64,000 bases of DNA from Sphaerolaimus hirsutus (lineage: Eukaryota > Nematoda > Chromadorea > Monhysterida > Sphaerolaimidae): the NCBI GenBank assembly GCA_964036195.1, contig OZ038452.1, positions 20,099,785 through 20,163,784 on the forward strand, read 5' to 3'. Below are positions 10,601 through 21,293 of this stretch, piece by piece; within the stretch, counting starts at the first letter, position 1, and each line of letters opens with the position of its first letter. The notes under the pieces were generated by a model. The model was not told the DNA's origin. It saw only the letters and a program-made list of their open reading frames with translations, and did not search any database. Position numbers and translations under genes: made by a program.

Positions 10601-13600
10601 GTGGGGATTTTTTCAAGAGGGGATTGTTCAAGCAAATACGGTAGATAGATCTACGAAAAACACATTGGGGTGGCGTGAGGGTTTGATAGATGGCTTTGTA
10701 GATAGAAAAAGGGAGACTAATAATATGTAAATACGTAAGCCAAAAATGTTGCCTCCAGGATAGATAGCAGAGAGGACTTCGGGGTACATAGATAACTAGC
10801 TGGAGCGGTTGTTGTTGTTTTTTGGGGGGCCCCACCACTACTGAACCCCTGTATTCAAGTATAGTTTACATTGACATACAGGTGCGGTATGCACAGTTGA
10901 ATTTCATCCAAAACTATTCACTAACCACAGTGCAGCCGGCAGCACGGGCAGATTCCACCCCATTTGGTGCATCCTCAATCACCAGCACATTCTCGGCACT
11001 ACTGGGTGGCGTTTTGAAGCGTTTCATTGCTATCTGTAAAATGTATAAATGTTCATGAGGTAAAAATATATTTGATTATTCAAGGATAGATGATAATTAT
11101 TTACAAAACACTTGAGAGATATCCTTTGCATACTATCTAGGGATGAAAAACGATGACATTTTGAAAAAGGTAGAATACGGGAGAAATAGGGTTGGGGTAG
11201 AAGTTTATGGGGGTGCACTGATACGCACATCTGCCCGTTACGCACATTTGCCCGTTTTTTTCACTTGACACTTTTCCAAGTGATTTTTAGATATGAGTGA
11301 AGTGAAAAACGCTGCGCAATGACATTAGTGAACTTTTTTCACTTCATTCGTATCTGAAAATTACTTGAAAATGTGTCAAGTGAAAAACAGTGAAAAATGG
11401 CTATTTTTCACTTGACACATTTTCAAGTGATTTTCAGATATGAGTGAAGTGAAAAAAGTTCACTAATGTCATTGCGCAACTTTTTTCACTTTACTCATAT
11501 CTGAAAATCACTTGGAAAAAGTGTGAAGTGAAAAAAACGGGCAAATGTGCGTAACGGGCAGATGTGCGTATCAGGCCTGCCCCGAAGTCAATATTCAACG
11601 GAGCTTTTTTAAACTAAAAAACCCCTGGCCATCGCCAAATAGATTAAAACTAAATGCTACTGAATGGTCGCGTATATGTACTATCATATTTATTGGGAGG
11701 GGGCACCTAGGGTGTAGAAAAATTTTTTTTACGGAAAACGGAAAGATAAAAAATTGTCACTTTACGGAAAATGGAAAACGGAAAGGTAAAAAAAAATTTC
11801 TGCCGGAAAACGGAAAACGGAAAGGTAAAAAATTTCACTCAGCGGAAAACGGAAAGGTAAAAAAATTTATCGGCTGGAAAACGGAAAAATGAAATGCCGG
11901 AAAACGGAAAGCGAAATTTTCATGGAAACGGAAAAAAATAAAGTGAAATTTGCAATGAACTGAACAAATTTGCAGAAGAAAAACCTGCATGCAGGTTTGC
12001 CGGTTTGGCTTTGATTGTAGCTGTACATTCTGCAACTATGGATCATGCCAGTAACTTCACTTGTAGTTCAAGCTTGATTGAACCAACAAAAAATCATCAA
12101 AAGGTAGCAAAAATACACTACAACAACAATAAGAATTCAGCAAAAGTGAACTTTGATGTAACTGAACAGTAAAAAGTATACAGAGCGGACTGCAAAGTAT
12201 GTGTCCAAAATTACTTTGTGTTTTTTACAGATTTAGATACAGATAAAAATTATGAATGACACAAGAACCTGGTAGTTAAAAACACCATAGTGGAAAAAGA
12301 TAAATACAGATTGGAAAAATAATGGAAAAATGCCAGAAAACTGAAAATCGAGCTAGAAAAGTGAAAAATGGCCTGGAAAAATGGAAACGGAAAGGTAAAA
12401 ATTTTTCAGCCGGAAAACGGAAAAATGGGTCGGAAAAATTGAAATGGAAAGGTAAAAAATTTTCAGCTGCAGGAAAACGGAAAACGGAAAGGTAAAAATT
12501 TTTTGGCTGCCGGAAAACGGAAAGGTAAAAAAATTTCAGCTGCCGGAAAACGGAAAACGGAAAGGTAAAAAATTTTCCTGCGGAAAGGCGGAAACGGAAA
12601 CGGAAATTTGACACCCTAGGGGCACCCAATGCAGGGGTCTTCAGGACTGAGAAATGAATAACTGAAAAAGTTCCTGGGGGTTTGGGGGAGGGGGGTGGAG
12701 GGGGGTTCGTGCGGATTGAAATAGGCTTTTTCAAGGTGACTAAAACAGAAAAATAGAAAAAGTGAGTAGAAAAATTGCTAAAAGTAGGTGTAAAAAAACA
12801 AAAATTGCGGAAAATAGCTAAAAATTGGTGGATTCTCACATAAGCCGGTCAGCAACTCCATTTCGTCTAATAGACAATAAACGAACCAAATAGCAATCTG
12901 GAGCCGGCTTTCCAACCTTCACCTCCGGATCGCTCCCGTTCAGCACAGTGTGTTCGAAAATGGTATCAAACAGATCGGCGTATTTGCGCACTTTCCACTC
13001 AAACTGCTCCCTGTCACTGCCAGTGCATACGGCTAGTGGATACTGCACATTGAGCCATGGATTAAATTTGATTATGAATGTATTTAGTGAATGAAAAGTG
13101 TACTACCAACACCATGCTTGTGCAAATGCCGAGCCAGCTTTTCAGCGCCGGGTACATACTCGCAATTACACAAGAGTTCCTTTAAGGTGGCCAAGTAAAC
13201 TTCGTTGTACTGTTGCGCCGAAACTGTAGCAGCCAACCCAGTTTTTTCTAGTAGCACCTGTAATTTATTGGAAAATGTGGACCTCAGGAAACACAAACTG
13301 AGTTTAAGTGATTTTTATAAATACCCGAAAAAATTGTACCCTAAGGCCCCTTTTACACTGCACTTGTGTGATAACAATAGATCTTACTTGTCACAGACCG
13401 TTTTGTGATGACCAATCAATTTTTTTAGCAGTTTTCATGAGTGTGACAACTGGTCGGTCTCGTTATTGATGACAAGTAACGACCCTTTTTTAACCATGCT
13501 CTTTGTGATGACTAGATCAAATATTTTACTTGTCGTCACACTCGCACAATGTGACGACCACTTTTTTCCTTTATTGTCGGACAGTGGCAAAATTTTTTAT

Positions 13601-14053
13601 AAACATGTATAACTCTTGAGCAACACACACGATTCATCTGAAATTTGACATGCATATACACCTAGGTGGTATGTATACTTTACCACATTCACTCATGAAT
13701 ATGGAACTTTTCACTTGACGTATGGAACTTTTTCAAGTGTTGTCGGAGTCATCACAAAAATGCAGTGTAAACTCTGTTCAAACAACCTTAACAGCATCGT
13801 CTACTCGCCGTCCCATCATGGCCTGTTTCAATTCCCACGTGAACTCTTTACCGAAACGAGACAATGCCTGCGCGCATTAGAATATTATTGTGCCCGACAA
13901 ATATTTCAATGCAACCAATAAATTTAATTTTGTTTATCGCGAAAAACGAACCTGTTCGTTAGCGATGGAATAAAGCTTCTCTGTGTCCAAAAGTATGCCA
14001 TCCATGTCAAATATGATATGGGATATCTTTGGAAATCGCCCAGCGGCCGCCAT
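7639..14053 (-). CDS. PUDP: HAD-family phosphatase, pseudouridine-5'-phosphatase-like (HDHD1/GS1-like)
   Basis: Six exons on the minus strand, 14053-13952, 13867-13787, 13257-13111, 13042-12887, 11033-10926, 7752-7639, all phase 0, encode 235 residues, the normal size for this family. All four HAD motifs are present: I, FDMDGILLDTE (nucleophile Asp and acid Asp); II, CTGSD; III, the Lys in VGKPAPD; IV, VIEDAPNGVESARAAG. The cap region is in exons 2-3 (RFGKEFTWELKQAMMGRR, YVPGAEKLARHLHKHG). The last exon reads VMVPDPRVS, then DFDPVMFGLPPFD and stop. Family members dephosphorylate pseudouridine 5'-monophosphate and related nucleotides in the cytosol; substrate here is inferred. Exon 3 ends at GGT with donor gttggt so that the frame joins exon 4. 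Introns 4 and 5 are packed with nested transposons. Confidence 0.94.
7806..8341. mobile_element. Mariner-like foldback MITE, copy 2
   Basis: TA-flanked, ends CAGGGCGCGGCAATTTAGAC and GCCGCACCCTG. Same family as 3331-3887 and again inside an intron (HAD intron 5). Arms are inverted copies of one another; no coding capacity. Confidence 0.85.
8871..10096. mobile_element. hAT-like element, inner copy of the same family, duplication CATGGGAC
   Basis: CATGGGAC at 8863-8870 and 10097-10104. Ends TAGGGATGGCCAGCGC and TTTTTTTCCATCCCCA. Its right part (9890-10096) mirrors the outer copy's left part (8674-8870), including a shared tail around gtatatcagacaa. Confidence 0.88.
9350..9877. mobile_element. 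hAT-like MITE, CAGGGGT ends, duplication ACCCCATG
   Basis: ACCCCATG at 9342-9349 and 9878-9885. Ends CAGGGGTATCTTGAA and TTCGAGACCCCTG. Rich in GGGGGTTTGGGG and in the word GATAGATAGCTGAGCG. Third level of nesting. Truncated relatives lie at about 10643-10850 and 12630-12840. Confidence 0.88.
11218..11574. mobile_element. Near-perfect 357-bp palindromic element
   Basis: Ends CTGATACGCACATCTGCCCG and its inverse complement. The arms (CACTTGACACTTTTCC, AGTGATTTTTAGATATGAG, GCGCAATGACATTAGTGAAC) mirror each other across the whole length with very few mismatches. In HAD intron 4. No duplication of the target is obvious. Confidence 0.8.
11708..12618. mobile_element. hAT-like element with CGGAAAACGG arrays, duplication GGGGCACC
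   Basis: GGGGCACC at 11700-11707 and 12619-12626. Ends TAGGGTGTAGAAA and TTTGACACCCTA. Both arms are tandem variants of CGGAAAACGGAAAGGTAAAA; the middle 250-300 bp is unique AT-rich DNA. Relatives at 48557 and 51860. Confidence 0.88.
13320..13790. repeat. Possible foldback repeat in HAD intron 2
   Basis: Contains ggccccttttacactgcac at 13347 and atgcagtgtaaac near 13760 in inverted orientation, with several TTGTCATCACA-like words between. Likely an old element; ends not resolved. Confidence 0.35.
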
Positions 14054-15510
14054 TGTGGGCGACTACAAATGAAATCGACTTGTATAAAATCGTTGACGAA
14101 ATCTTTCTTTTTTCAATTGACTGTGCCAAACGTATATAATTTCCGGAAAGAAGCCTAAGAACGGCGTTAAAGATCGGTTGTTTGCACGTAATTCACGCTT
14201 TCACATTTTGTAAGTTGCCTGAGTCCAAGATCAGCTGCGAGGAGATAGATGGGGACTTCCGTTCCAAAAGTTCACAAGCGCCAAATCCAGAAACATCGAG
14301 TTAGCTGTGGATTCGACATCCACGTATAATTCTGCCCATTTTGGTAAAAAAATCAGTGTTATACTCCATTTCGTTCCCGAGATACAGTGGTACCGTTTTT
14401 CAGAAAAATCACAATTTTCATATCGAAAGTGCACATATCCATCTCAGATCCCCTATGAAAAACAGGACTTTCATTTCGTAAGTGCACATATCCATGTCGG
14501 ACCACCGGAGTTTCATTTCATAAGTGCACATATCCAAAATAAAGTTTCATTTCCAAATGTGCATACGTGAATTTCCAAATTTATTTTGCTTTATAAATCG
14601 AGTACGGGTATAAATATAGATATGAAAATTTAGGTTTGTGTACTTCTCGAAAAGGGCTTCTCAGTGGTGTAATTGGTTTTGCCCTGCGATGCACCGTTAG
14701 GAAGTTATTTACATTTCAAGTTCAAATTTTCAAATTTACTCCTTATTTTGGGTGGTTTACAAAATATGACATAACTCCCAAAATATTTACCAGCCGACAA
14801 AATTTAGGGAGACAAAAATTGTAGACAAATGTCCGAGATATCTGAAAAGTGCAGGGCAAGCTTTGTCGCCCAAACATGGCGCTGCCGGGCCAGCGCCAAA
14901 CTTTAAAATGCGATTTTGAAAAATCGAAAAATCTGGATATGTTAACTTTTGGAATGAAAGTCCCCAGATGTTCCAAACACTTTACTGTAATCTAAATAGT
15001 ACTGTACATTACTTTGGCAAATGAACGGTATTTTGATATAAATATTCATTTGGGAGGGGAAGGCAAATGAAGTGCTTCGGGCAGAAGGAAGAAGGCGCAT
15101 GTAAAAAAACGAGTTTAACAATATTTTTTGTTCGTTAACTTCACATCTTGCAAAAAAAAACATGAAAAAATCTATGCTCTACAATAAATGTCATGATATC
15201 GATACGACAGCGATTCCAATTTGCAATGCAATCACATTATCCCAGGGAATAAACCTCGGGTACCTATTTAATTAGAGAGCTACAGTTTTTCAACAAAATA
15301 TAAATAATTTGGACATTCAAAACGTAAGTTGATTATGTATATAAGAGGGAGGACACCGAGATCGTAGTGACATGCAAACGTACTACAGAATACAGATATT
15401 TATATATTTAGGTAAAAATAATAAAAATTTTATATAAAGTATTTTATATATTTCCATCACTAAAAATGAGAATGAAAAAATCCTTCCTTTTTCAGCAAAG
15501 AAATAGCAAA
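14054..15510. other. Spacer between HAD hydrolase and chloride channel genes
   Basis: No coding exon recognised. It must hold the HAD promoter (right of 14053) and the 3'UTR of the chloride-channel gene (left of 15511). Direct repeats of a word like CATAAGTGCACATATCC occur at about 14430, 14480 and 14520. The rest is plain AT-rich sequence. Confidence 0.5.
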
Positions 15511-18500
15511 TTAGACTTTAGACTCCATTTCCATTATTGGCGCCCGAAAAAGTGATCCAAAATAGAGCCAATAGAAAAGATTGAACAACAAAAAGCCGGA
15601 AGGGAAAACAATTCTGCAAAGTCTATCGACTTGACCAGCTCGCTTTCTATAGTAATCGCCAGTGCTCTGAATAATATTGGTAGTCATTCCGGTCAGTGGG
15701 GCGCACACACCTGCGAATAGCATATTTCACTGGATGAAAAATATCATTTTTATTGTATTGCACAGCAAATCTAGCGGCAAAACAAACAACTAGGTAGGTA
15801 TTAAGTGTGTGAGATAATCTATATTCGGCACATAAGCAAGTCTTTTTGAGCTGCTAAGATTATTCTACGCTTGACACCGGCTAAAATTACAGTTTCAGTA
15901 TACCTGCCGGCACATAGAACCACCCTAAATGAATGGTGGTTTAAAAAATATAAAGTTATATTTTTATCAAAGTGCCAACGTACCGTTGTCGTTGTGCCTG
16001 GAACTTTTCAATTCCATCATCTCCGCTCGTTTGTCGTAACTCTGGCCGCGGCGCATGTAGCTGTTGCACACGGCGAACTCCAACAGGGCGGCGAACACGA
16101 AGAACATGCACGTGAAGAACCAGTGGTCGATCGCTTTCGCGTACGACACCGCTGGCAGCGAGAAACGCACGCCCGAGCCCTGGGAATGCACCGGTTGTTT
16201 TGAATTTATGTTTCCAAATGATTTTCGGTGGTGCATACTCAGGGTTTAGAGGTGTAATAAATCAGTTGTTGAAACGTATTGAGGTACGTTTACCCGAAAA
16301 ATATGTATACTCAAGTACTGTGTAAATACATTTACGTTTCCTTTGGAAAAATACCTGTACGCGTACTTTTTGAAAGTACACGAGTACAGAAAACGTAATT
16401 AGGAAAACTGAATGGGGTGCATGAAAAGCACAAATTACTTAGGTAGGTAAACCAATTGAAATGGATGTGAAATGATGGCAAAGTGAAATGGCAGCAGAAA
16501 TTATAGAAGTAGCGGCGGGTAAGTAAAGCGATGTCTCTCACTTTTACTTTTACTCACTTCTGTGTTTTCCTGGGTGCAAAATCAGAAAATACTCGTTTTT
16601 CCTGAGTAAAAATACTGTATTTTACGTTCACTCACCTTTTACGCAGTGTAAAAGTAAAATTGTTTCACTTTACATTTTCTGTACTCAGGTGTGATTAAAA
16701 ATAAAATACCTAGGTAAAAATTATGTTTAAGTTTACTTTGAAAAAGCTTAGTACTTTCAACAACTATGATAAAGTAATTATTAAATTATGTTATTTCGCC
16801 TGCACAAAAAACGCTGGTAGATGGCTTATTTTGGAAATTGAGAATGAATTACTGTATTTCTCCGATCAAGGCACTCCCCCCCCCCCCCCGATCAAAGCTC
16901 CCGGGGTGCTGTGCTGTGCTGTGCAAAATGTTCTGTATAAAGCACCCGGGTCCGGGTGATTTACTTCTCATCTGAAAAAAGTTTGGTGATCATCTGTTAG
17001 TTTCAATAATATTGTGGAGAGGAAAGATCGGAAGACCATCTGTTGCATATATGCATTTTTTACATGGCGTGCTATGTTCTTTTGCACACATGCCTATTTA
17101 ATTGCATGATGTGGCTAAATCAAACGCTTCTGATGTTGATGTAATTCACCAGGGCAACTTGAAGTGGCGCTTGTGTTCAGAGATTTGTGAGCATATAAAT
17201 TATATAAAAGTTGATCAGTCAGTATCATTAGCTTAAGTGTCTGATGAACAAAACATAGTATAGCACCCCATCACATAGTTGTTAAAACGTATTTACGTTT
17301 ACTTGATAATTACGGATCCTCGAGTACTGCGTAAATATGTTTACGTTTCCTCGCGAAAAAATACCGGTACTCACTTACTCGCGTACTTTTTGAAAGTACG
17401 CGAGTACAGAAAACGTATTTTTATGTGACAGAAAATGTCCTTTTGTCAAACAGACAGTGACAAACATAAGACATTTTCGTAAGAAATACTTAGCAGGAGA
17501 GAAAAACACATCATTTTGTATATCAGAGTTAAAATTCGAAAAATACTGACTTTTTTCTGAGGAAAATACTAACTTTTACGTTTTCTGTGAGAAAAAATAC
17601 CTGTTTTTTACGTTTTCTCCAGAAAAAAATCTCTTTTTTTCGTTTTCTCTGGAAAAAAGTATTTTACTCACGTTTTACGCAGTGAAAAAGTATTTTAAAA
17701 ATACTTTACGTTTTCTGTACTTAAGGGTGAGTAAAAGAAAGACACTTTACATTTACGTTTACTTTTAAAAAAGTTCAGTACTTTTAACAACTCTGCCCCA
17801 TCATTTGCATTGCACCAGGGCACTACCAACAGCACTTGAAATGTAGTTTGAAAAGTGCGCCAATTTTGTAAAGCACCGGGGGTTTGATTGGAGAAATACA
17901 GTAATCAGAGATAGTAACAAAACAAGATATCTACCTAGTCAGAGTTGCGAAAATATATTGACAGGTATGTTTACACGAAATGGGCAGGTATCCAAAACCA
18001 CCATTATTTGAACAGTTTTGGATATGGCAAAGTATTTACTATTTGCTGAGGGTAGATTATTTAAATCGTTTTATTTTATTTATTGTTTTCGGAAACTCTC
18101 TCCACAAATCGAATGGGAACGCACCATTGTGGTCAAAGTCAGAAGCGTGGTGAAGCTGAGACTGACTCTGGCCGGCACCGCCGCCGGGTCGATCCAAAAT
18201 GAGACCCACGAAATTGCAACGATAGCACCAGATGGAACGTAAGTTTGAACCAAGTGGTAGGTGATCTGACGCTCGAAAAAGAAGACCACCTCCAGGCAAC
18301 TGTAACTCGCTGCGTTGGACGAACATTAGATAAAACGTTGCTTCCAAAAAATAGTGATGGAATAAGGTTGTGTACGGCGACGGTTTTCACGAATCATTCT
18401 ACTGTATTTCCTTGAAATACCCCCAGAGGTTTAATTTTTCAGAGTGCAAATTTTGAGGGGGGTTAACCGACTATTACGAGGGGTATTACGAGGGGGGTAT

Positions 18501-21293
18501 TTCGAGGAAATACGGTGGGGATGGGAAGTTCAGTTTCAGTAACTGATGTGATGGCACTGTTGGCACTTCGCATCACTTTCCACGGCGCGTTTCCAATGAA
18601 AATGAACCATTTACAAATGAACCAATTATCTCAAAAACAAAATACCATATCTAGATCCCTTGTGAGTTTTGCCGTACTCGTAGGTCGCGTTGCAGTATTG
18701 CGGCTTGGTGCCGATCAATACGAACTCGGCCAGTTCGATATGTTTCGATGTAGCTATCGGGTTTTCTTCGAACCACTGAAGTTTTACACGGCCGTCGTGG
18801 TGAGCGTCTGAATGATGTGACGAGATAAAAACGTTATTATTTTGGAAAAACTTATTTGTTTGCGCTATTTTCACTCACAGCTCATCATTTTTAGTGAACA
18901 TCTTTGCCGATCCATCGGATAGTAAGCCAAATCCTGGGGGCAGGACACGGTCGCACTCACTCTGCAATTTGCAGGTTTGTCTTCTTCACGGCATGATCAT
19001 GATAGTTACGTTTCATCCTGCCTGTTGGAAAAAGCGCCAGGCTATTGGCGTCAAGCGCCATGGCGCCATAGCATAATGGTGCCATGGCGCTTTCACATGT
19101 GGCGCTAGCGCCATGGCGCTCTACCATAACTAATCCTGCCTGTTATTATACCTGCTGCTGTAAGACACGGTGCCGTCTCTCTCGAGCCACAAGGCCATGT
19201 TGGGGCTCATAACGCGGTGAAAATTTGCCCGTTTCACATTCACAAAGTACAGGTCTGGCGTCCAAATCTGCTGCGGGTCTGGTGCTCAAACACTCCTACA
19301 ATGTGTGCGACGTCAGGCAACGTGCGTTCAATCGTCGTTGCTTCGGTGACAAATGGCGCTGCGCACACTAGTACACCAGTGAAATTTGGTGACACATACC
19401 GTAAATTCTCTAATAATACGACAGTCGTACTATTTTTTTCAGCACATTTTTAGGTGTCGTACTATTGGAGATGTCGCATTTTTAGAGAGTGTCGCATTAT
19501 TGTTTTCGTCAAATCAACAACTTCTCCGCCAGTGAATAGTGGCGGTTGTGACGCGGCTGGCGCCCTTGCGAACTGTCCGCCGACCCATGCGAACTGTCCG
19601 CCGACTCTTGTGAACTGCCGCCAGCCGCCGCTTTGTCCAAAAGCGCCGAATCCACGGCTTCGGCAGATTGCGACATCGTTACGTCGCTTTTTATTTTTAT
19701 TTCTCAGGTGTCGCACTATTGAAGAGTGTCGCATTATTGGAGAGTGTCGGATTATTTTCACACAACGTGCCCAAACCTGTCGCACTATTGGAGATGTCGT
19801 ATTATTGGAGACCTGTCGTATTATTAGAGAATTTACGGTAAATCGGTTTTGAACACATTTGAGTTTACCAGAATGAGAATTCTGTCCACTACTTTGATTA
19901 GAAAGCATCCGTTATGGTAAATTCAATCAAATGTGTTCAAAACAGATTTACGTATGAGTTTTCGAATTTTCGGTGGTGTACTAATGCACCTGCGCACACT
20001 AGTTTTCACACGAAAATTTCGAAAACTCATAAATGAGCTTTCAACGTATTTGAATTTTCCACAATGAGTTATTTTTAATCTCCTTCAACTGTAGTTGACG
20101 GCCACCTCATTGGCGCTGCACACACTAGTTTACTAACACAAGTAAACTCATTTTGGGTGCTCATAAATCAGCTTTGAACGCATTTGAGTTTACCAGAATG
20201 AGATATCTGTAAACTACAGTTGACGAGGATATAAAAAACGTATTCTGGTAAACTCAAATACGTTCAAAGCTGATTTATGGGCACCCAAATTGAGTTTACT
20301 TGTGTTAGAAACCTAGTGTGTACAGCCACAATGTAGAAAACTCAAATGCGTTCTAAGCTGATTCGTGAGTTTTCGAAATTTCGTGTGAAAACTAGGGTGC
20401 CCAGGCAATGATTGGCAATGATTTCGGAGCATTAAATAATACGCACGTCTGCCCCTCGCACACAAACTGAATGTTTGAGCACCGAACAACCTGAGTCACT
20501 CTGCTGTCAGTGACCAAGATTTCACCCTCCAAGGCACCATACGGGTGCGGCGTCGCCGTTCCCGTGATAGTACTTTCATTTGCCGTTTTATCAGCCAGTC
20601 TGTGGTCGATCCAGCTCATGCGGAAGTACATGTCGATGTCGAAAGACTGAAACATGGCGACGGTCATTTTTAACAGCAATGGATTTAGGAAAGCGAAAGA
20701 AACTACCATATCCTGGACATCTAGACTGCCCATGCTCTCTGCGAAGAAACCGACGAGCACTTTGACCGGCGAGCCTGAGTTGCATGTGCGCGCGTTTGCA
20801 CCCCCAGACATTATCAGAACCCAATTTGCACTGACCAACCTTCGACGGCCGCGGGTGGCATATCACGCTCAGCGGCCGCATTCAACCTGGTGCCAGTCCC
20901 AGACCCTGTGAAATGCCCTGTAAAATGTCAAATGTCATTCAAAGTGTCAAAAGTCCTGTAAAAACTCGGTTGCCATTTTGCAGGGCATTTTACACGACTT
21001 CTGACACTTTGCATGACATTTGACATTTTACCGGGCATTTTACAGGGTCTGGGCTGGGATTGGTACCTGCCCCTCAAACTGAGTCGCTTGTTCGCGCCGA
21101 ACGGCGGCTGCGCGGCGGCCATTTCATTGGCACTCTGTTCGTCAAGGGCAGTTTGTCGTCTGCGCGCTTCCTCCTCAGTGTCGTCTTCGGGCTGGTGCAT
21201 CGTTTCGATTTGCACGCCGTCCACGTCGATGAGGGCGGCCGTGCTGGCGGCTAGCAGCTCGGTGAGCAGCAGGAGATGGGGCAGCGGCAACAT
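15511..21293 (-). CDS. Cys-loop ligand-gated chloride channel subunit (GluCl-like)
   Basis: Ten exons, minus strand: 21293-21067, 20886-20840, 20774-20707, 20646-20491, 19270-19152, 18961-18879, 18807-18646, 18309-18125, 16179-15984, 15710-15511; 480 residues, all phases agree. It starts with a signal peptide (MLPLPHLLLLTELLAAS). Then come ESMGSLDVQDM, DMYFRMSWIDHRL, QIWTPDLYFVN and the Cys-loop CPQDLAYYPMDRQRC (13 residues between the cysteines). Loop C has a second cysteine pair (KPQYCNATYEYG and YSCLEV), as in GluCl, GlyR and HisCl subunits. M1-M2 reads WVSFWIDPAAVPARVSL; the PAxxPARV type marks anion selectivity. M3 is HWFFTCMFFVFAALLEFAV and M4 is FLLFNLFYWLYFG. It is a plasma-membrane pentamer subunit; the ligand (glutamate, histamine, glycine or pH) cannot be read from sequence. 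Introns range from 60 bp to about 1.9 kb. Intron 1 is exactly one transposon. Confidence 0.93.
16264..16765. repeat. ACGTTTACG-array element in chloride-channel intron 8
   Basis: Ends AGTTGTTGAAACG and CTTTCAACAACT. Arms are degenerate runs of words like CGTTTTCTGTACTC and AAAAATACTGTATTTTACG. No clear target duplication was found for this copy. Same family as 17274-17795. Confidence 0.65.
17274..17795. mobile_element. hAT-like ACGTTTACG-array element, duplication CCCCATCA
   Basis: CCCCATCA at 17266-17273 and 17796-17803. Ends CATAGTTGTTAAAACG and CTTTTAACAACTCTG. Body is tandem variants of ACGTTTTCTGTACT and GAGAAAAAATAC. Same chloride-channel intron as the previous repeat. Confidence 0.85.
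18401..18516. mobile_element. Short ACCGTATTT-family MITE
   Basis: Ends actgtatttccttgaaatac and gtatttcgaggaaatacggt. 116 bp, in the 336-bp chloride-channel intron that precedes the M1-M2 exon. Confidence 0.8.
19023..19132. mobile_element. hAT-like MITE, GCGCC-array family, duplication ATCCTGCC
   Basis: ATCCTGCC at 19015-19022 and 19133-19140. Ends TGTTGGAAAAAGCGCC and CTACCATAACTA. 110 bp, making up more than half of the 190-bp chloride-channel intron at 18962-19151. Confidence 0.85.
19333..20400. repeat. CACACTAGTTTTCACACG foldback cluster with a nested element
   Basis: Several inverted copies of phrases GCGCACACTAGTTTTC, AACTCATAAATCAGCTTTGA and GCATTTGAGTTTACCAGAATG. The block is split by a separate ACCGTAAATTCTC element at 19398-19839. 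Lies in the chloride-channel intron 19271-20490. A compact copy of the same family is at 46313-46505. Confidence 0.7.
19398..19839. mobile_element. ACCGTAAATT-ended MITE nested in a foldback
   Basis: Ends ACCGTAAATTCTCTAATAAT and its mirror TTATTAGAGAATTTACGGT. Arms repeat GTCGCACTATTGGAGA words. Central 120 bp are GC-rich (AACTGTCCGCCGACCCATG). Related in its tip to the ACCGTATTT elements. Confidence 0.8.
20887..21066. mobile_element. Introner-like element forming chloride-channel intron 1
   Basis: On the gene strand exon 1 ends ..GGGGCAG at 21067. The intron is GTACCAATCCCAG ... CTGGGACTGGCACCAG, and exon 2 resumes at 20886 (G TTG AAT GCG). The intron is one 177-bp TIR element (20890-21066) plus one copy of its CAG target duplication (20889-20887). 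The donor GT is the element tip and the acceptor AG lies in the duplicated target. The reading frame joins cleanly (phase 2). Confidence 0.85.

Larger units (their letters stand above)
8349..10642. mobile_element. ACCGTATTT-family element split by nested insertions
   Basis: The left end reads accgtatttgcttgaataatc (21 bases from 8349; its core is ACCGTATTTGCTTGAATAA) and the right end is its mirror, finishing aaatacggt at 10642. Only about 430 bp belong to this element; the rest is the nested stack at 8674-10539. Confidence 0.75.

Noticed and set aside
20707..20830. Chloride-channel exon starting at 20830 (after ggtcag)
   Set aside because: Phase also fits, but the alternative with a 47-bp exon (20886-20840) and acceptor at 20774 explains both the exact transposon intron and the frame, and avoids an unconserved N-terminal insert.
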